Position numbers and translations under genes: made by a program. From contig DAOTYX010000152.1 in assembly GCA_034434635.1 (NCBI GenBank), positions 1 through 30,359 on the forward strand: 30,359 nucleotides of DNA. Direction: 5' to 3'. The notes beneath the pieces were generated by a model that saw only the letters and a program-made list of their open reading frames with translations, did not search any database and was not told where the DNA came from. Below, piece after piece: positions 7,351-15,773 of this stretch. Positions within the stretch are counted from its first letter, which is position 1. Each line of letters opens with the position of its first letter. This stretch comes from DAOTYX01 sp034434635 (GTDB lineage: Bacteria > Chloroflexota > Anaerolineae > B4-G1 > DUEL01).

Positions 7351-7830
7351 GTGAAGACGCTGTTGCTGGGCCTGGGCAATCCCATCCTGTGCGACGACGG
7401 CGTGGGCATCCACGTGGTGCGCGCGGTCGCTGCGCGTGGTCTGCCGGATGGCGTGGACTGCGCCGAAGCCAGCGTTGGCGGGCTGCGCCTGTTGGAGACG
7501 ATTGCCGGTTACCAACGGGTGGTGATGGTGGACGCGATCCAGATCCCTGGCGGTCAGCCGGGCGCGATCCACCGCCTGCGCCCCGACGACCTGCACGCTA
7601 CTCTGCATACCGGCTCCTCACACGACCTCTCGCTGGCCGCGGCGCTGGCCCTGGGCCGCGGTCTGGGGCTGCTCCTCCCCGCCGATGAGAACCTGCTCAT
7701 CGTCGCGGTGCAGGCGGCGGACGTGCTGACCTTCGCCGAGACGTGCACCCCCGCTGTGGCGGCGGCCATCCCGCGCGCCGTCGAGGCGGTGCTGGCCGTG
7801 CTGGCCGAGGACGGGCAGGCCGATGGCTGA
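7351..7830 (+). CDS. [NiFe]-hydrogenase maturation protease (first copy)
   Basis: This 159-residue member of the HyaD/HybD/HycI peptidase family removes the C-terminal tail of the hydrogenase large subunit after nickel insertion. It opens with LLLGLGNPILCDDGVG. Nickel-sensing ligands are expected at D16, D61 (VMVDAIQ) and H91 (GSSHDLSL), all present. The start is GTG, with AGAGG about ten bases upstream. Its stop overlaps hypF by 8 bases, so it leads the hypFCDE operon. A second, distinct protease gene lies beside the hydrogenase genes (18658-19137). This copy may serve another hydrogenase encoded elsewhere, or the two may be redundant. Confidence 0.93.
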   Translation: MKTLLLGLGNPILCDDGVGIHVVRAVAARGLPDGVDCAEASVGGLRLLETIAGYQRVVMVDAIQIPGGQPGAIHRLRPDDLHATLHTGSSHDLSLAAALALGRGLGLLLPADENLLIVAVQAADVLTFAETCTPAVAAAIPRAVEAVLAVLAEDGQADG

Positions 7831-10204
7831 GCGGGTGGCGAAGCGGGTCAGCGTGCGCGGGGTGGTGCAGGGGGTGGGCTTCCGTCCCTTCGTCTACCGC
7901 CTGGCGCAAGATCATGGCCTGACCGGGTGGGTGCTCAACCATTCCGGCGGCGTGGAGATCACGGTGGAGGGGTCCCCCCAGGCGCTGACCGCCTTCCTGC
8001 AAGACCTGCAGGCCCAGGCTCCGCCGCAGGCGCGCATCGAGGGCCTTCACGTTGCCGATGCGCCGCTCAACGGCTACACGACCTTCGAGATCCGCCACAG
8101 CGTGGCCGAGGCGGGACGGTACCTGCTCATCTCTCCCGACATCGCCACCTGTCCGGATTGCCTGCGCGAACTGTTCGACCCCGCCGACCGACGCTATCGC
8201 TACCCGTTCACCAATTGCACTAACTGCGGCCCCCGCTTCACGATCATCGCCGACATCCCCTACGACCGCCCGCTGACGACGATGCGCGACTTCGTGATGT
8301 GCCCGCAGTGCCAGGCGGAATACGACAACCCACTCGACCGCCGCTTTCACGCCCAGCCGAACGCCTGCCCGGCCTGCGGCCCGAAGGTCTGGTGGCGGCC
8401 CAGCCCGCGACTGGGCGATCCCGCTGAAAGCCCGCAGGGAGAGGCAGCGCTCGCGGCGGCGCGTGAGGCGCTGCTGGACGGGGCGATCGTGGCCATCAAA
8501 GGGCTGGGGGGCTTCCACCTGGCCTGTGACGCGACGAACGAATCGGCAGTGCGTGCCCTGCGCCAACGCAAAGCCCGCCCGGACAAACCGCTGGCGGTGA
8601 TGATCGCCACGTTGGATGAAGTACGGCGTCATTGTCGCGTCTCGCCCGACGAGGAGCGGCTGCTGACCTCTTCCGCGTGCCCCATCGTGCTCCTTCCCTG
8701 GCTGTCGGGGTCGGACATCTGCCCGCTGGTGGCCCCGCGCAATCGCTACCTGGGGGTGATGCTCCCCTACACGCCGCTCCACCACATCCTGCTGCGGGAC
8801 GTAGGTCGCCCGTTGGTGATGACCAGCGGCAACCTCTCCGAGGAGCCAATCGCCTCCGATAACGACGAGGCGTTGCGCCGCCTGGCGCGTCTGGCCGATT
8901 TCTTCCTGCTGCACAACCGCGACATCTATTCCCGTTACGACGACAGCGTCTGGTTCGTCCCTGGCACGCCCCAGCCCATCCGGCGCGCGCGGGGTTATGC
9001 TCCCTTCCCGGTCAAATTGCCCTTTGCGATGCGCCAGGTGCTGGCCTGCGGTGCGGAACTGAAGAACACCTTCTGCCTGACCCGCGACGAATACGCCTTC
9101 ATCAGCCAGCACATTGGCGACATGGAGAACCTGGAGACGCTGGAGCACTTCGAGGCGACCGTGGCCCTTTATCGGCGGCTGTTTCGCATCGAGCCGGAGA
9201 TCGTCGCCTACGATCTGCACCCCGATTACCTGGCGACCCGTTACGCCCTGGCCCAGCCGGTGGAGACGAAAGTGGGCGTCCAGCACCATCACGCCCATAT
9301 CGCCGCCTGCCTGGCCGACAACGGCTGGCGCCCGGAGGATGGACCGGTGATCGGCGTCGCCTGGGACGGCACCGGCTACGGCAGCGATGGGCACCTCTGG
9401 GGTGGGGAGTTCCTGGTGGGGGACTACTTCGGTTTCCGGCGTGCGGCCCATCTGGAGTACCTGCCCATGCCCGGCGGCGAGGCGGCCATCCGCGAGCCCT
9501 ACCGCCTGGCGTTGGGATACCTCCGCGCTCTCGGCGAGGACCTCCCTGTCCCACCGATGCCGGGGGTGGAGCCGGAGGTGTGGGAGGTGCTGTGTCAGCA
9601 GGTGGAGCGGCACATCAACTGCCCACTGACCTCCGCGGGCGGCCGGCTGTTCGACGCCGTCTCCGCGCTGCTGGGCGTCTGCACTCACACCACCTACGAG
9701 GGCCAGGCGGCGGTGGAACTGGAGATGGCGGCTGGCGAAGTGGTCGGTGGTCCACAGTCCGTGGTCGAGCCAGGAGCCGACGGAGCCGTGTCACCCTATC
9801 CCTTTGGTGTGGACGAGACCCCCGCCGGGATGGTCCTGCGCCTGCGCCCGCTGTTCGCTGCGCTGCTGGAGGACATGCGGGCCGGGCGGGAGGTGGGCGA
9901 GATGGCCTACCGCTTCCACCTCACCACGGCGGATATGATCGCCTCCGTCTGCTCGAGGCTGGCGGAGCAAGAGGGGCTAAGGACGGTAGCGTTGAGCGGG
10001 GGTTGCTTTCAGAACCGGTTGCTGCTGGCCCTGACGGTGCCGCGGCTGGAGGGGGCTGGCCTCCGCGTTCTGGTGCACCGCCAGGTCCCCTGCAACGACG
10101 GGGGTCTCTCCTTGGGACAGGCGGTGATGGGCTTTTGGACGGCGGACCACGCAACACGAAAGGCGCGAAAGGCGCGAAAGACACGAAAGGCGCGAAACAG
10201 ATGA
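7823..10204 (+). CDS. hypF: Carbamoyltransferase HypF
   Basis: The 793-residue protein uses carbamoyl phosphate and ATP to make the thiocarbamate on HypE that becomes the cyanide ligand of the [NiFe] site. Domains in order are: acylphosphatase (GVVQGVGFRPFVYRL, catalytic R21 and N39); a paired zinc-finger region (C110/C113 with C132/C135, C160/C163 with C182/C185); a YrdC-like domain (about 200-380, with KGLGGFHLACDA and SGNLSEEPI); and a Kae1-like domain with HHHAHIAACL, WDGTGYG and GGCFQN. The conserved protein ends near GQAVMGFW. The last 20 or so residues (RKARKARKTRKARNR) are encoded by a nine-base tandem repeat and are probably an acquired tail. It overlaps the protease gene upstream. 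Confidence 0.97.
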   Translation: MAERVAKRVSVRGVVQGVGFRPFVYRLAQDHGLTGWVLNHSGGVEITVEGSPQALTAFLQDLQAQAPPQARIEGLHVADAPLNGYTTFEIRHSVAEAGRYLLISPDIATCPDCLRELFDPADRRYRYPFTNCTNCGPRFTIIADIPYDRPLTTMRDFVMCPQCQAEYDNPLDRRFHAQPNACPACGPKVWWRPSPRLGDPAESPQGEAALAAAREALLDGAIVAIKGLGGFHLACDATNESAVRALRQRKARPDKPLAVMIATLDEVRRHCRVSPDEERLLTSSACPIVLLPWLSGSDICPLVAPRNRYLGVMLPYTPLHHILLRDVGRPLVMTSGNLSEEPIASDNDEALRRLARLADFFLLHNRDIYSRYDDSVWFVPGTPQPIRRARGYAPFPVKLPFAMRQVLACGAELKNTFCLTRDEYAFISQHIGDMENLETLEHFEATVALYRRLFRIEPEIVAYDLHPDYLATRYALAQPVETKVGVQHHHAHIAACLADNGWRPEDGPVIGVAWDGTGYGSDGHLWGGEFLVGDYFGFRRAAHLEYLPMPGGEAAIREPYRLALGYLRALGEDLPVPPMPGVEPEVWEVLCQQVERHINCPLTSAGGRLFDAVSALLGVCTHTTYEGQAAVELEMAAGEVVGGPQSVVEPGADGAVSPYPFGVDETPAGMVLRLRPLFAALLEDMRAGREVGEMAYRFHLTTADMIASVCSRLAEQEGLRTVALSGGCFQNRLLLALTVPRLEGAGLRVLVHRQVPCNDGGLSLGQAVMGFWTADHATRKARKARKTRKARNR
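10155..10198. repeat. Nine-base tandem repeat inside the 3' end of hypF
   Basis: Five units of CRCGAAAGR run head to tail (10155, 10164, 10173, 10182, 10191; the last is partial). The nine-base period keeps the frame and writes repeated Arg-Lys-Ala/Thr triplets onto HypF. Confidence 0.9.
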
Positions 10205-10217
10205 ACAGGAGCGATAG

Positions 10218-10472
10218 ATGTGTCTTGCTGTACCAGGGTTGATCAAGTGGGTTGATGGAATGGCTGCGCAGGTGGAGATCGGCGGGGTGGAACGTACTAT
10301 CAGTGTCGCTCTGACCCCTGACGTGCGCGTGGGTGACTACGTATTGGTGCACACCGGCTTCGCCATCGGCGTGATTGACGAACAGGAGGCGCTGGAGACG
10401 TTGCGCCTGCTGTCTGAACTGCTGGAGGGCAGTGCTGAGGAGTGTCTGTTCTCCTCGACAGGCGAACCGTAG
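10218..10472 (+). CDS. hypC: Hydrogenase maturation chaperone HypC
   Basis: The 84-residue small OB-fold protein begins MCLAVPG. C2 binds the Fe(CN)2CO precursor and hands it to the large subunit together with HypD. AGGAG lies a few bases before the ATG. The stop codon is followed directly by the hypD ATG without a gap. The length and N-terminus match the family. Confidence 0.96.
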   Translation: MCLAVPGLIKWVDGMAAQVEIGGVERTISVALTPDVRVGDYVLVHTGFAIGVIDEQEALETLRLLSELLEGSAEECLFSSTGEP

Positions 10473-11570
10473 ATGCGTTACCTGGATGAGTTCCGCGACC
10501 CGCAACTGGCGCGCCGGCTGCTGGATCATATCTGGGCGCGCTCGACCCGCCGCGTCTGCCTCATGGAGTTCTGCGGCGGGCACACTCACGCCATCTTCCG
10601 TCACGGCCTGCGACAGATGCTGCCGCCCACGGTGGAACTCCGTTCCGGCCCTGGCTGTCCGGTCTGTGTGACCGCCGATAGGGACCTGGACCGCGCCATC
10701 GCCATCGCTCGCCTGCCCAATGTCATCCTGACCACCTTCGGGGACATGTTGAAGGTCCCCGGGAGCAGCGGCTCGCTGCAGGAGGCCAGGGCTGAAGGGG
10801 CGGATGTGCGCATCGTCTACTCGACGCTGGATGCGCTGCAGATCGCCCGCGAGCACCCCGACCGCGACGTCGTCTTTCTGGGCATCGGTTTCGAGACCAC
10901 GGCCCCCACCGTAGCGGCAGCGCTCCTCCAGGCGGAGGCCGAGGGGATCAGGCGTTTCTATGTCCTCTCGCTGCACAAACTGACCCCTCCCGCGATGCGC
11001 GCCATCCTCGACAACGGCCAGGTGGGACTGGGGGGCATCATCGGGCCGGGCCACGTCACCACGGTCGTTGGCAGTGCTGCCTGGGAGTTCCTGCCGCGGG
11101 AGTATCACATGCCCTGCGCGGTGGCCGGCTTCGAGCCGCTGGACATCCTGCGCGCGGTGGCCGCGTTGGTGGAAATGGCAGAGGAGGGTCGAGCAGAGGT
11201 CGTCAACGCTTACTCCCGCAGCGTGCGGCCGCAGGGCAACCCCGTCGCGCTGGCGATGATGGAGCGGGTCTTTGCGGTGGACCGGGCGGACTGGCGCGGA
11301 TTGGGCAGCGTCCCGCAGAGCGGGCTGACGCTCCGTCCGGCGTACGCCCGCTTCGACGCCGCGCTGGCCTTTCCGGTCGAGACCGGGCCTTCCCGCCCCC
11401 ACCCGGGCTGCCGGTGCGGCGACGTGGTGCGTGGCGTGCTCGACCCGCCGGACTGCCCGCTCTTCCGCCGCGTCTGTACGCCCGCCCGGCCTGTGGGCCC
11501 ATGCATGGTCTCTGCCGAGGGAGCCTGCGCCGCGTGGTACACCTACGGACAGGATGACGAAGATGGATGA
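10473..11570 (+). CDS. hypD: Fe-CN2-CO assembly scaffold HypD
   Basis: This 365-residue iron-sulfur protein assembles the Fe(CN)2CO group with HypC. The motif MEFCGGHTHAIFRHG (C34, H37) and the redox pair GPGCPVC (C62, C65) are present, as are GIGFETTAPT and GPGHVTTVVG. The C-terminal cysteine set for the [4Fe-4S] cluster lies within about residues 310-355 (PGCRCGDVVRG, DCPLF, C in RRVCTP, GPCMVS, GACAAW). It abuts hypC and overlaps hypE by 8 bases. Confidence 0.97.
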   Translation: MRYLDEFRDPQLARRLLDHIWARSTRRVCLMEFCGGHTHAIFRHGLRQMLPPTVELRSGPGCPVCVTADRDLDRAIAIARLPNVILTTFGDMLKVPGSSGSLQEARAEGADVRIVYSTLDALQIAREHPDRDVVFLGIGFETTAPTVAAALLQAEAEGIRRFYVLSLHKLTPPAMRAILDNGQVGLGGIIGPGHVTTVVGSAAWEFLPREYHMPCAVAGFEPLDILRAVAALVEMAEEGRAEVVNAYSRSVRPQGNPVALAMMERVFAVDRADWRGLGSVPQSGLTLRPAYARFDAALAFPVETGPSRPHPGCRCGDVVRGVLDPPDCPLFRRVCTPARPVGPCMVSAEGACAAWYTYGQDDEDG

Positions 11571-12606
11571 GACGATCCTGCTCGCCCACGGTTCCGGCGG
11601 CCAGATGAGCCACGGGCTGATTGAGGGACTGTTCCTCAAGTACCTGGGTAACCCCATCCTGGCTGCCCTCGACGACGCCGCCGTGGTGGACCCGCCAGGC
11701 GCCAGCGGGGGCGGCCGTCTGGCCTTTACCACCGATTCCTACGTCATCAGCCCCATCTTCTTCCCTGGCGGGGACATCGGCAAACTGGCGGTCTGTGGCA
11801 CGGTCAACGACCTGGCGATGAGCGGCGCGACGCCCATCTATCTGAGTGCGGGTTTCATCCTGGAGGAGGGGCTGCCGCTGGCGGAATTGGAGCGCGTGGT
11901 CGCCTCGATGGCGGAGACGGCCAGGGCCGCCGGGGTCTCCATCGTGGCCGGCGATACGAAGGTGGTGGAGCACGGCAAAGCCGACCGGCTGTTCATCAAC
12001 ACTGCCGGCATCGGCCGCGTGCCGGCCGGCCTGGAGTTAGGGAACGACCGGGTGCGGCCGGGCGACCTCATCCTGCTGAGCGGCACGGTGGGCGATCACG
12101 GCATGACCATCATGAGCCAGCGGGAGGGGTTACGCTTCTCGTCGCCCCTGCAGAGCGACTGTGCGCCGCTGAACGGCCTGGTGACGGCGATGCTGGCAGC
12201 GTTGTTGGCGGCGGACGACGCGGGCTGGGGAGCGTTGCATTGCATGCGCGACCCGACCCGCGGCGGGGTAGCGACCGTGTTGAACGAGATTGCCGCTCGC
12301 TCCGGGGTCGGCATCGAGGTTGAGGAGGCGGCCATCCCGGTGCGGGAAGCGGTGCGTGCCGCCTGCGAACTCCTGGGGCTGGACCCTCTGTACGTAGCAA
12401 ACGAGGGCAAACTGCTGGCCTTTGTCAGCCCGGAAGGGGCGGAGCCACTCCTGGCCGCCATGCGCGCCCACGCTGACGGACGAGAGGCGGCGATCATCGG
12501 CCGGGTGACGGCGGAGCACGCCGGCCGTGTCGCCTTGCGCACCGTGTTGGGCGCGCGCCGTGTGCTGAGTATGCTCGCTGGCGAGCAACTGCCGCGCATC
12601 TGTTGA
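11563..12606 (+). CDS. hypE: Hydrogenase maturation factor HypE
   Basis: HypE dehydrates the thiocarbamate made by HypF to a thiocyanate on its C-terminal cysteine. The protein ends in PRIC, the expected cyanide-carrying tail. The N-terminus ILLAHGSGGQMSHGLI and the motif DDAAVVD are typical of the PurM-like ATP-binding fold, followed by LAVCGTVNDLAMSGA and MRDPTRGGVATVLNEIA. I chose ATG 11563 (347 residues) because AGGA lies 8 bases before it. ATG 11554 would add three residues, and a much longer open frame upstream overlaps hypD and is not used. Confidence 0.96.
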   Translation: MDETILLAHGSGGQMSHGLIEGLFLKYLGNPILAALDDAAVVDPPGASGGGRLAFTTDSYVISPIFFPGGDIGKLAVCGTVNDLAMSGATPIYLSAGFILEEGLPLAELERVVASMAETARAAGVSIVAGDTKVVEHGKADRLFINTAGIGRVPAGLELGNDRVRPGDLILLSGTVGDHGMTIMSQREGLRFSSPLQSDCAPLNGLVTAMLAALLAADDAGWGALHCMRDPTRGGVATVLNEIAARSGVGIEVEEAAIPVREAVRAACELLGLDPLYVANEGKLLAFVSPEGAEPLLAAMRAHADGREAAIIGRVTAEHAGRVALRTVLGARRVLSMLAGEQLPRIC

Positions 12607-12621
12607 GTCGGAAGCCGTGTG

Positions 12622-13227
12622 ATGGAGGCCGAGCAAGAGAGTCCGCTCCCGGTGACCGGGATCGTGCTGGCCGGCGGGGCCAGCCGGCGCATGGGGCGCG
12701 ACAAGGCGCTCCTGGAACTGGACGGGCAGCCGCTGCTTGCCTGTGTGCTGGAGCGGCTGGCGTTGGTGTGCGCCGAGCGTCTGGTGGTGGCCAATGACAT
12801 CCAGCGCTATGCCCGGTTCGGGGTCCCTGTGATTGCCGATCGCTTCCCTGGCGTGGGGGTGCTGGGCGGGTTGCACGCCGGCCTGGAGGCGGCGACGCAC
12901 GACCTGGTGCTGGCTGTGGGGTGCGATATGCCCTTCCTGAACCCTCGTCTGCTGCGCGCCTTCGTCGGCTGGGCGGAGGGGGCGGACGTCGTGGTGCTGC
13001 GCCGGGATGAGCAGATCGAGACGCTGCACGCCGTCTACCGGCGCACCTGCCTGCCGGCGATGGAGGCAGCCATCCGCGCCGGGGAACGGCGCATCATCTC
13101 GTTCTTCGGCCTGGTACGGGTGCGGTATGTCACGCCGGAGATGGCGGCGTTCTTCGATCCCGATCTGCGGTCCTTCCGCAACGTCAACACCCCTGAGGAG
13201 TGGACGGCGGTACAGAATCTGACGTGA
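12622..13227 (+). CDS. mobA: Molybdenum cofactor guanylyltransferase-like protein
   Basis: The 201-residue nucleotidyltransferase has the MobA signature LAGGASRRMGRDKALLEL near its start. It also has PGVGVLGGLHAGLEA and the metal-binding VGCDMPFL. MobA joins GMP to molybdopterin to make the bis-MGD cofactor used by formate dehydrogenases and related enzymes. No molybdoenzyme is in this window, so its partner must be elsewhere. A GTG directly before the ATG (12619) is an alternative start. It lies 15 bases after hypE in the same direction. Confidence 0.88.
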   Translation: MEAEQESPLPVTGIVLAGGASRRMGRDKALLELDGQPLLACVLERLALVCAERLVVANDIQRYARFGVPVIADRFPGVGVLGGLHAGLEAATHDLVLAVGCDMPFLNPRLLRAFVGWAEGADVVVLRRDEQIETLHAVYRRTCLPAMEAAIRAGERRIISFFGLVRVRYVTPEMAAFFDPDLRSFRNVNTPEEWTAVQNLT

Positions 13228-13256
13228 TTGTCACCCTGGAGACAGGACGAACATCA

Positions 13257-13285
13257 TTGGCAGTCGGGGAGAGGTGTGATATACT
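13257..13285 (+). promoter_or_regulatory. Strong sigma70-like promoter for the hydrogenase operon
   Basis: TTGGCA (13257-13262) and TATACT (13280-13285) are 17 bases apart, followed 24 bases later by the ATG of the DRTGG protein with its GGGAGGG ribosome site. It marks the boundary between the hyp/mobA operon and the regulator-hydBGDA operon. Confidence 0.65.
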
Positions 13286-13309
13286 TTGGCGTGTAGGGAG
13301 GGACTTGCT

Positions 13310-13672
13310 ATGAAAATCGCCGAAGTGCTGCAGATTGTCGAGGGCCAGGTGGTCACCGCCGACGTGGACTTGGATCTCGAGGTATGTGTTGGTTGCGCGG
13401 CTGACTTGATGAGCGATGTGTTGGCCTTTCCCTGTGAAGGGGCACTGTTGCTATCTGGCCTGATCAATCCCCAGGTGGTGCGAACAGCGGAAGTGGCCGG
13501 CGTGGCGGCGCTCCTGATCGTGCGTGGCAAAACTCCTCCTAAGGAGACAGTCGCGCTGGCTGGGGAGAAGCGAATCCCGCTCCTGACGACTCACCTCACG
13601 ATGTTCGAGGCCTGCGGCCGCCTGTACCAGGCAGGTTTGACCGGTTGCGCTCCCTCGAACCTGTCGCAATAG
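13310..13672 (+). CDS. DRTGG-domain protein, likely hydrogenase-associated regulator
   Basis: This 120-residue protein reads MKIAEVLQIVEGQVV, then LLSGLINPQVVRTAEVAGVAALLIVRGKTPP, then a late half about accessibility of the redox site (TTHLTMFEACGRLYQAGL). That is the DRTGG fold, seen as a small stand-alone protein in anaerobe hydrogenase clusters and as a module of CBS-type regulators. Ligand and function are unknown. The ATG at 13310 is preceded by GGGAGGG. It precedes a CBS-HATPase gene, and both look like sensors rather than enzymes. Confidence 0.75.
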   Translation: MKIAEVLQIVEGQVVTADVDLDLEVCVGCAADLMSDVLAFPCEGALLLSGLINPQVVRTAEVAGVAALLIVRGKTPPKETVALAGEKRIPLLTTHLTMFEACGRLYQAGLTGCAPSNLSQ

Positions 13673-13700
13673 ACGGCAGACCATCGCTGGGGTTCGGCCA

Positions 13701-14621
13701 GTGGCTACTCCATCCGAGACCAGAAAGGAGATCTCTAAGCTCCAGGAACTGGCCTATGAACTCCGGGTCGAGGACGCTATGAGCCGTGTGATCAGCGTCC
13801 CCCCGGAGATGAGCATGGCCGAGTTCCGGGAGCAATTGCGCGTCAACCGCTTCTCCGGCATGCCCGTGGTAAAAGACGGGCGCATGGTGGGCATCGTCAG
13901 CATCGAGGATCTGATCAAGGCGCTGGCTGCTGGCGAGTTGAGCGCCACCGTGGGTGAGAAGATGACCCGCGATCCGGTGACGCTCTACACCGACGAGCCC
14001 CTTGTCCACGCGGTGAGCAAGTTCAGCACCCACCGCTTTGGTCGCTTTCCGGTGGTTACCCGTGAAGGAGAGCTGGTCGGCATCATTACCCAGGGCGACA
14101 TCGTGCGGGCCCTTCTAAGGCGCATGGAGATAGACTACCACCACGAGGAGGAAATCCATCGTTATCGTGCCAGCCACATTTTCGAGGATATCATTGCTGA
14201 CGAAGTCACCCTGCTTTTCCGCTACCGGGTGGTGTCCAGGGACTTCAGCCGCGCGGGTGAGGCTTCCAGCGGGTTGAAAAGGACATTGGGACGCCTGGGC
14301 ATCGCCCCGCGCCTGATTCGCCGTGTGGCTGTGGCAGCCTATGAGGCGGAGATCAACATCGTCATCTACGCCGATGGGGGAGAGATCGTCGCCGAGGTGC
14401 AGCGGGATCGGATCAAGATCGAAGCGATAGACCAGGGGCCGGGCATCCCCGACATCGAGTTGGCCATGCAGCCAGGTTACTCCACTGCCCCCGAATGGGT
14501 GCGGGAGATGGGCTTCGGCGCGGGGATGGGGCTCTCCAATATCAGAGCCTGCTCCGATGAGATGATCCTGGAGTCCACCGTGGGCGTGGGGACCCATCTG
14601 ACGATTGTGATCTATACGTGA
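13701..14621 (+). CDS. CBS-pair protein fused to an anti-sigma-type HATPase domain
   Basis: The 306-residue protein has two CBS domains (about 20-75 and 85-140; MSRVISVPPEMSMAEFRE and MTRDPVTLYTDEP), which usually bind adenine nucleotides. After a linker comes a GHKL ATPase domain of the RsbW/anti-sigma kind: N-box AAYEAEINIVIYA, G1 DQGPGIPD, and G2 GFGAGMGLSN. No histidine-kinase phosphoacceptor domain is seen. GTG is the start; the ribosome site is weak. The likely role is to read energy or nucleotide state and control hydrogenase expression or another partner by phosphorylation or binding. This is inference from domain makeup and neighbours. Confidence 0.82.
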   Translation: MATPSETRKEISKLQELAYELRVEDAMSRVISVPPEMSMAEFREQLRVNRFSGMPVVKDGRMVGIVSIEDLIKALAAGELSATVGEKMTRDPVTLYTDEPLVHAVSKFSTHRFGRFPVVTREGELVGIITQGDIVRALLRRMEIDYHHEEEIHRYRASHIFEDIIADEVTLLFRYRVVSRDFSRAGEASSGLKRTLGRLGIAPRLIRRVAVAAYEAEINIVIYADGGEIVAEVQRDRIKIEAIDQGPGIPDIELAMQPGYSTAPEWVREMGFGAGMGLSNIRACSDEMILESTVGVGTHLTIVIYT

Positions 14622-14657
14622 CCCGACGGTCAGCGGGTTGAACATCTGCCAGTGAGT

Positions 14658-14681
14658 TGGGCAAATGGGGCAGATTGCCCA
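14658..14681 (+). other. Small hairpin in the leader of hydB
   Basis: TGGGCAA (14658-14664) pairs with TTGCCCA (14675-14681). It lies in the 116-base gap between the CBS protein and hydB. It is not followed by a T-run, and no clear promoter was found in this gap. Confidence 0.35.
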
Positions 14682-14737
14682 GAATCCCATCTTGTTTTGC
14701 TGATTCGCCGATTCTATCGCCACTTAAGGAGAGGAAT

Positions 14738-15763
14738 ATGAGCCTGAGAATCCTGGATAAGCAAGCCGTTGTCCCCCTGGTGGAGGCGTTGATGGCCGAC
14801 TACCGGGTCTTCGGGCCGCGGGCGAAGGGGCCCCAATTCGGCTTCGAGCCGCTCGACAGCCCGGCTGACCTTCGTCTGGACTATAACATCTCCATCCTTT
14901 CCCCCAAGACGGCGCTGCAACCCCCACAGGAGCGGATGGCCACGATCCGCCTGGGCGAGGGGGCGCCGGCCGTCGAGCCGGTGATTGAGGCCCAGCCAAC
15001 AGTGCTGTTTGGCGTGCACACCTGCGACCTGTACGCCATCCGCCTGCTCGACCGCGCCTTCACCGCCGACTTCCCGGACGCCCATTACCTGGAACGGCGG
15101 CGGCAGACGCTGGTGGTCAGCCTGGAATGCCTGCAGCCCTGCGACGAGCACTCCTTCTGCAAGAGCATGGGCACCTGGACGGCGGATGGGGGGTATGACC
15201 TGCACATGACCGACATCGGCGATGCCTACATCGTCCACGTGGGCACGGAGGCAGGGGAGGCCTTGCTGAGGGAGTATGCCCGCCCGGCCACCGACGCGGA
15301 GGTGCGCCGCCTCAACGAGGTGCTCAGCGCCAAGTGGCCGCGCTTCCCGCAGCGGCTGGAGTTTGACGCCGCAGAGCTCCCTGCTCTCCTGGCCACCGCC
15401 TACAACCATCCCATATGGGCCGAACTGGGTGAGCGGTGTCTCTCCTGCGGCTCCTGCACCAACGTCTGCCCCACCTGTTACTGCTTCAACGTGCTGGACA
15501 CTGTCTCCCTGACGCTGGATGAGGCCAGCCGTATCCGTCGCTGGGACTCCTGCCAGCTGGACGAGTTCGCCCGCGTGACCAGCGGGGAGAACTTCCGCGA
15601 GGCCCGCGCCGCCCGCCAGCGCCACCGCATGCTGCGCAAGGGGAAGTACCTGCGCGAGCGGTTCAACGCCCCCGGCTGTGTCGGCTGCGGGCGTTGTATT
15701 CGCGCCTGTCTGGTGCATATCAACATCGTCGAGACCTTCAACACGATCCATAAATCGGCATAG
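14738..15763 (+). CDS. hydB: [NiFe] hydrogenase beta subunit (4Fe-4S), group 3b-like
   Basis: This 341-residue iron-sulfur subunit is of the sulfhydrogenase beta type and carries electrons between the hydrogenase part and the flavin subunit. Two ferredoxin motifs lie at about residues 234-249 (CLSCGSCTNVCPTCYC) and 314-324 (CVGCGRCIRAC). A further Cys group at 131-141 may bind another cluster. The ATG at 14738 follows AGGAGAGG. The same fold recurs in FlxB on the other strand (26818-27834), with near-parallel motifs. It is the first of four structural genes in the order beta, gamma, delta, alpha. Confidence 0.93.
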   Translation: MSLRILDKQAVVPLVEALMADYRVFGPRAKGPQFGFEPLDSPADLRLDYNISILSPKTALQPPQERMATIRLGEGAPAVEPVIEAQPTVLFGVHTCDLYAIRLLDRAFTADFPDAHYLERRRQTLVVSLECLQPCDEHSFCKSMGTWTADGGYDLHMTDIGDAYIVHVGTEAGEALLREYARPATDAEVRRLNEVLSAKWPRFPQRLEFDAAELPALLATAYNHPIWAELGERCLSCGSCTNVCPTCYCFNVLDTVSLTLDEASRIRRWDSCQLDEFARVTSGENFREARAARQRHRMLRKGKYLRERFNAPGCVGCGRCIRACLVHINIVETFNTIHKSA

Positions 15764-15773
15764 GAGGGATAGA

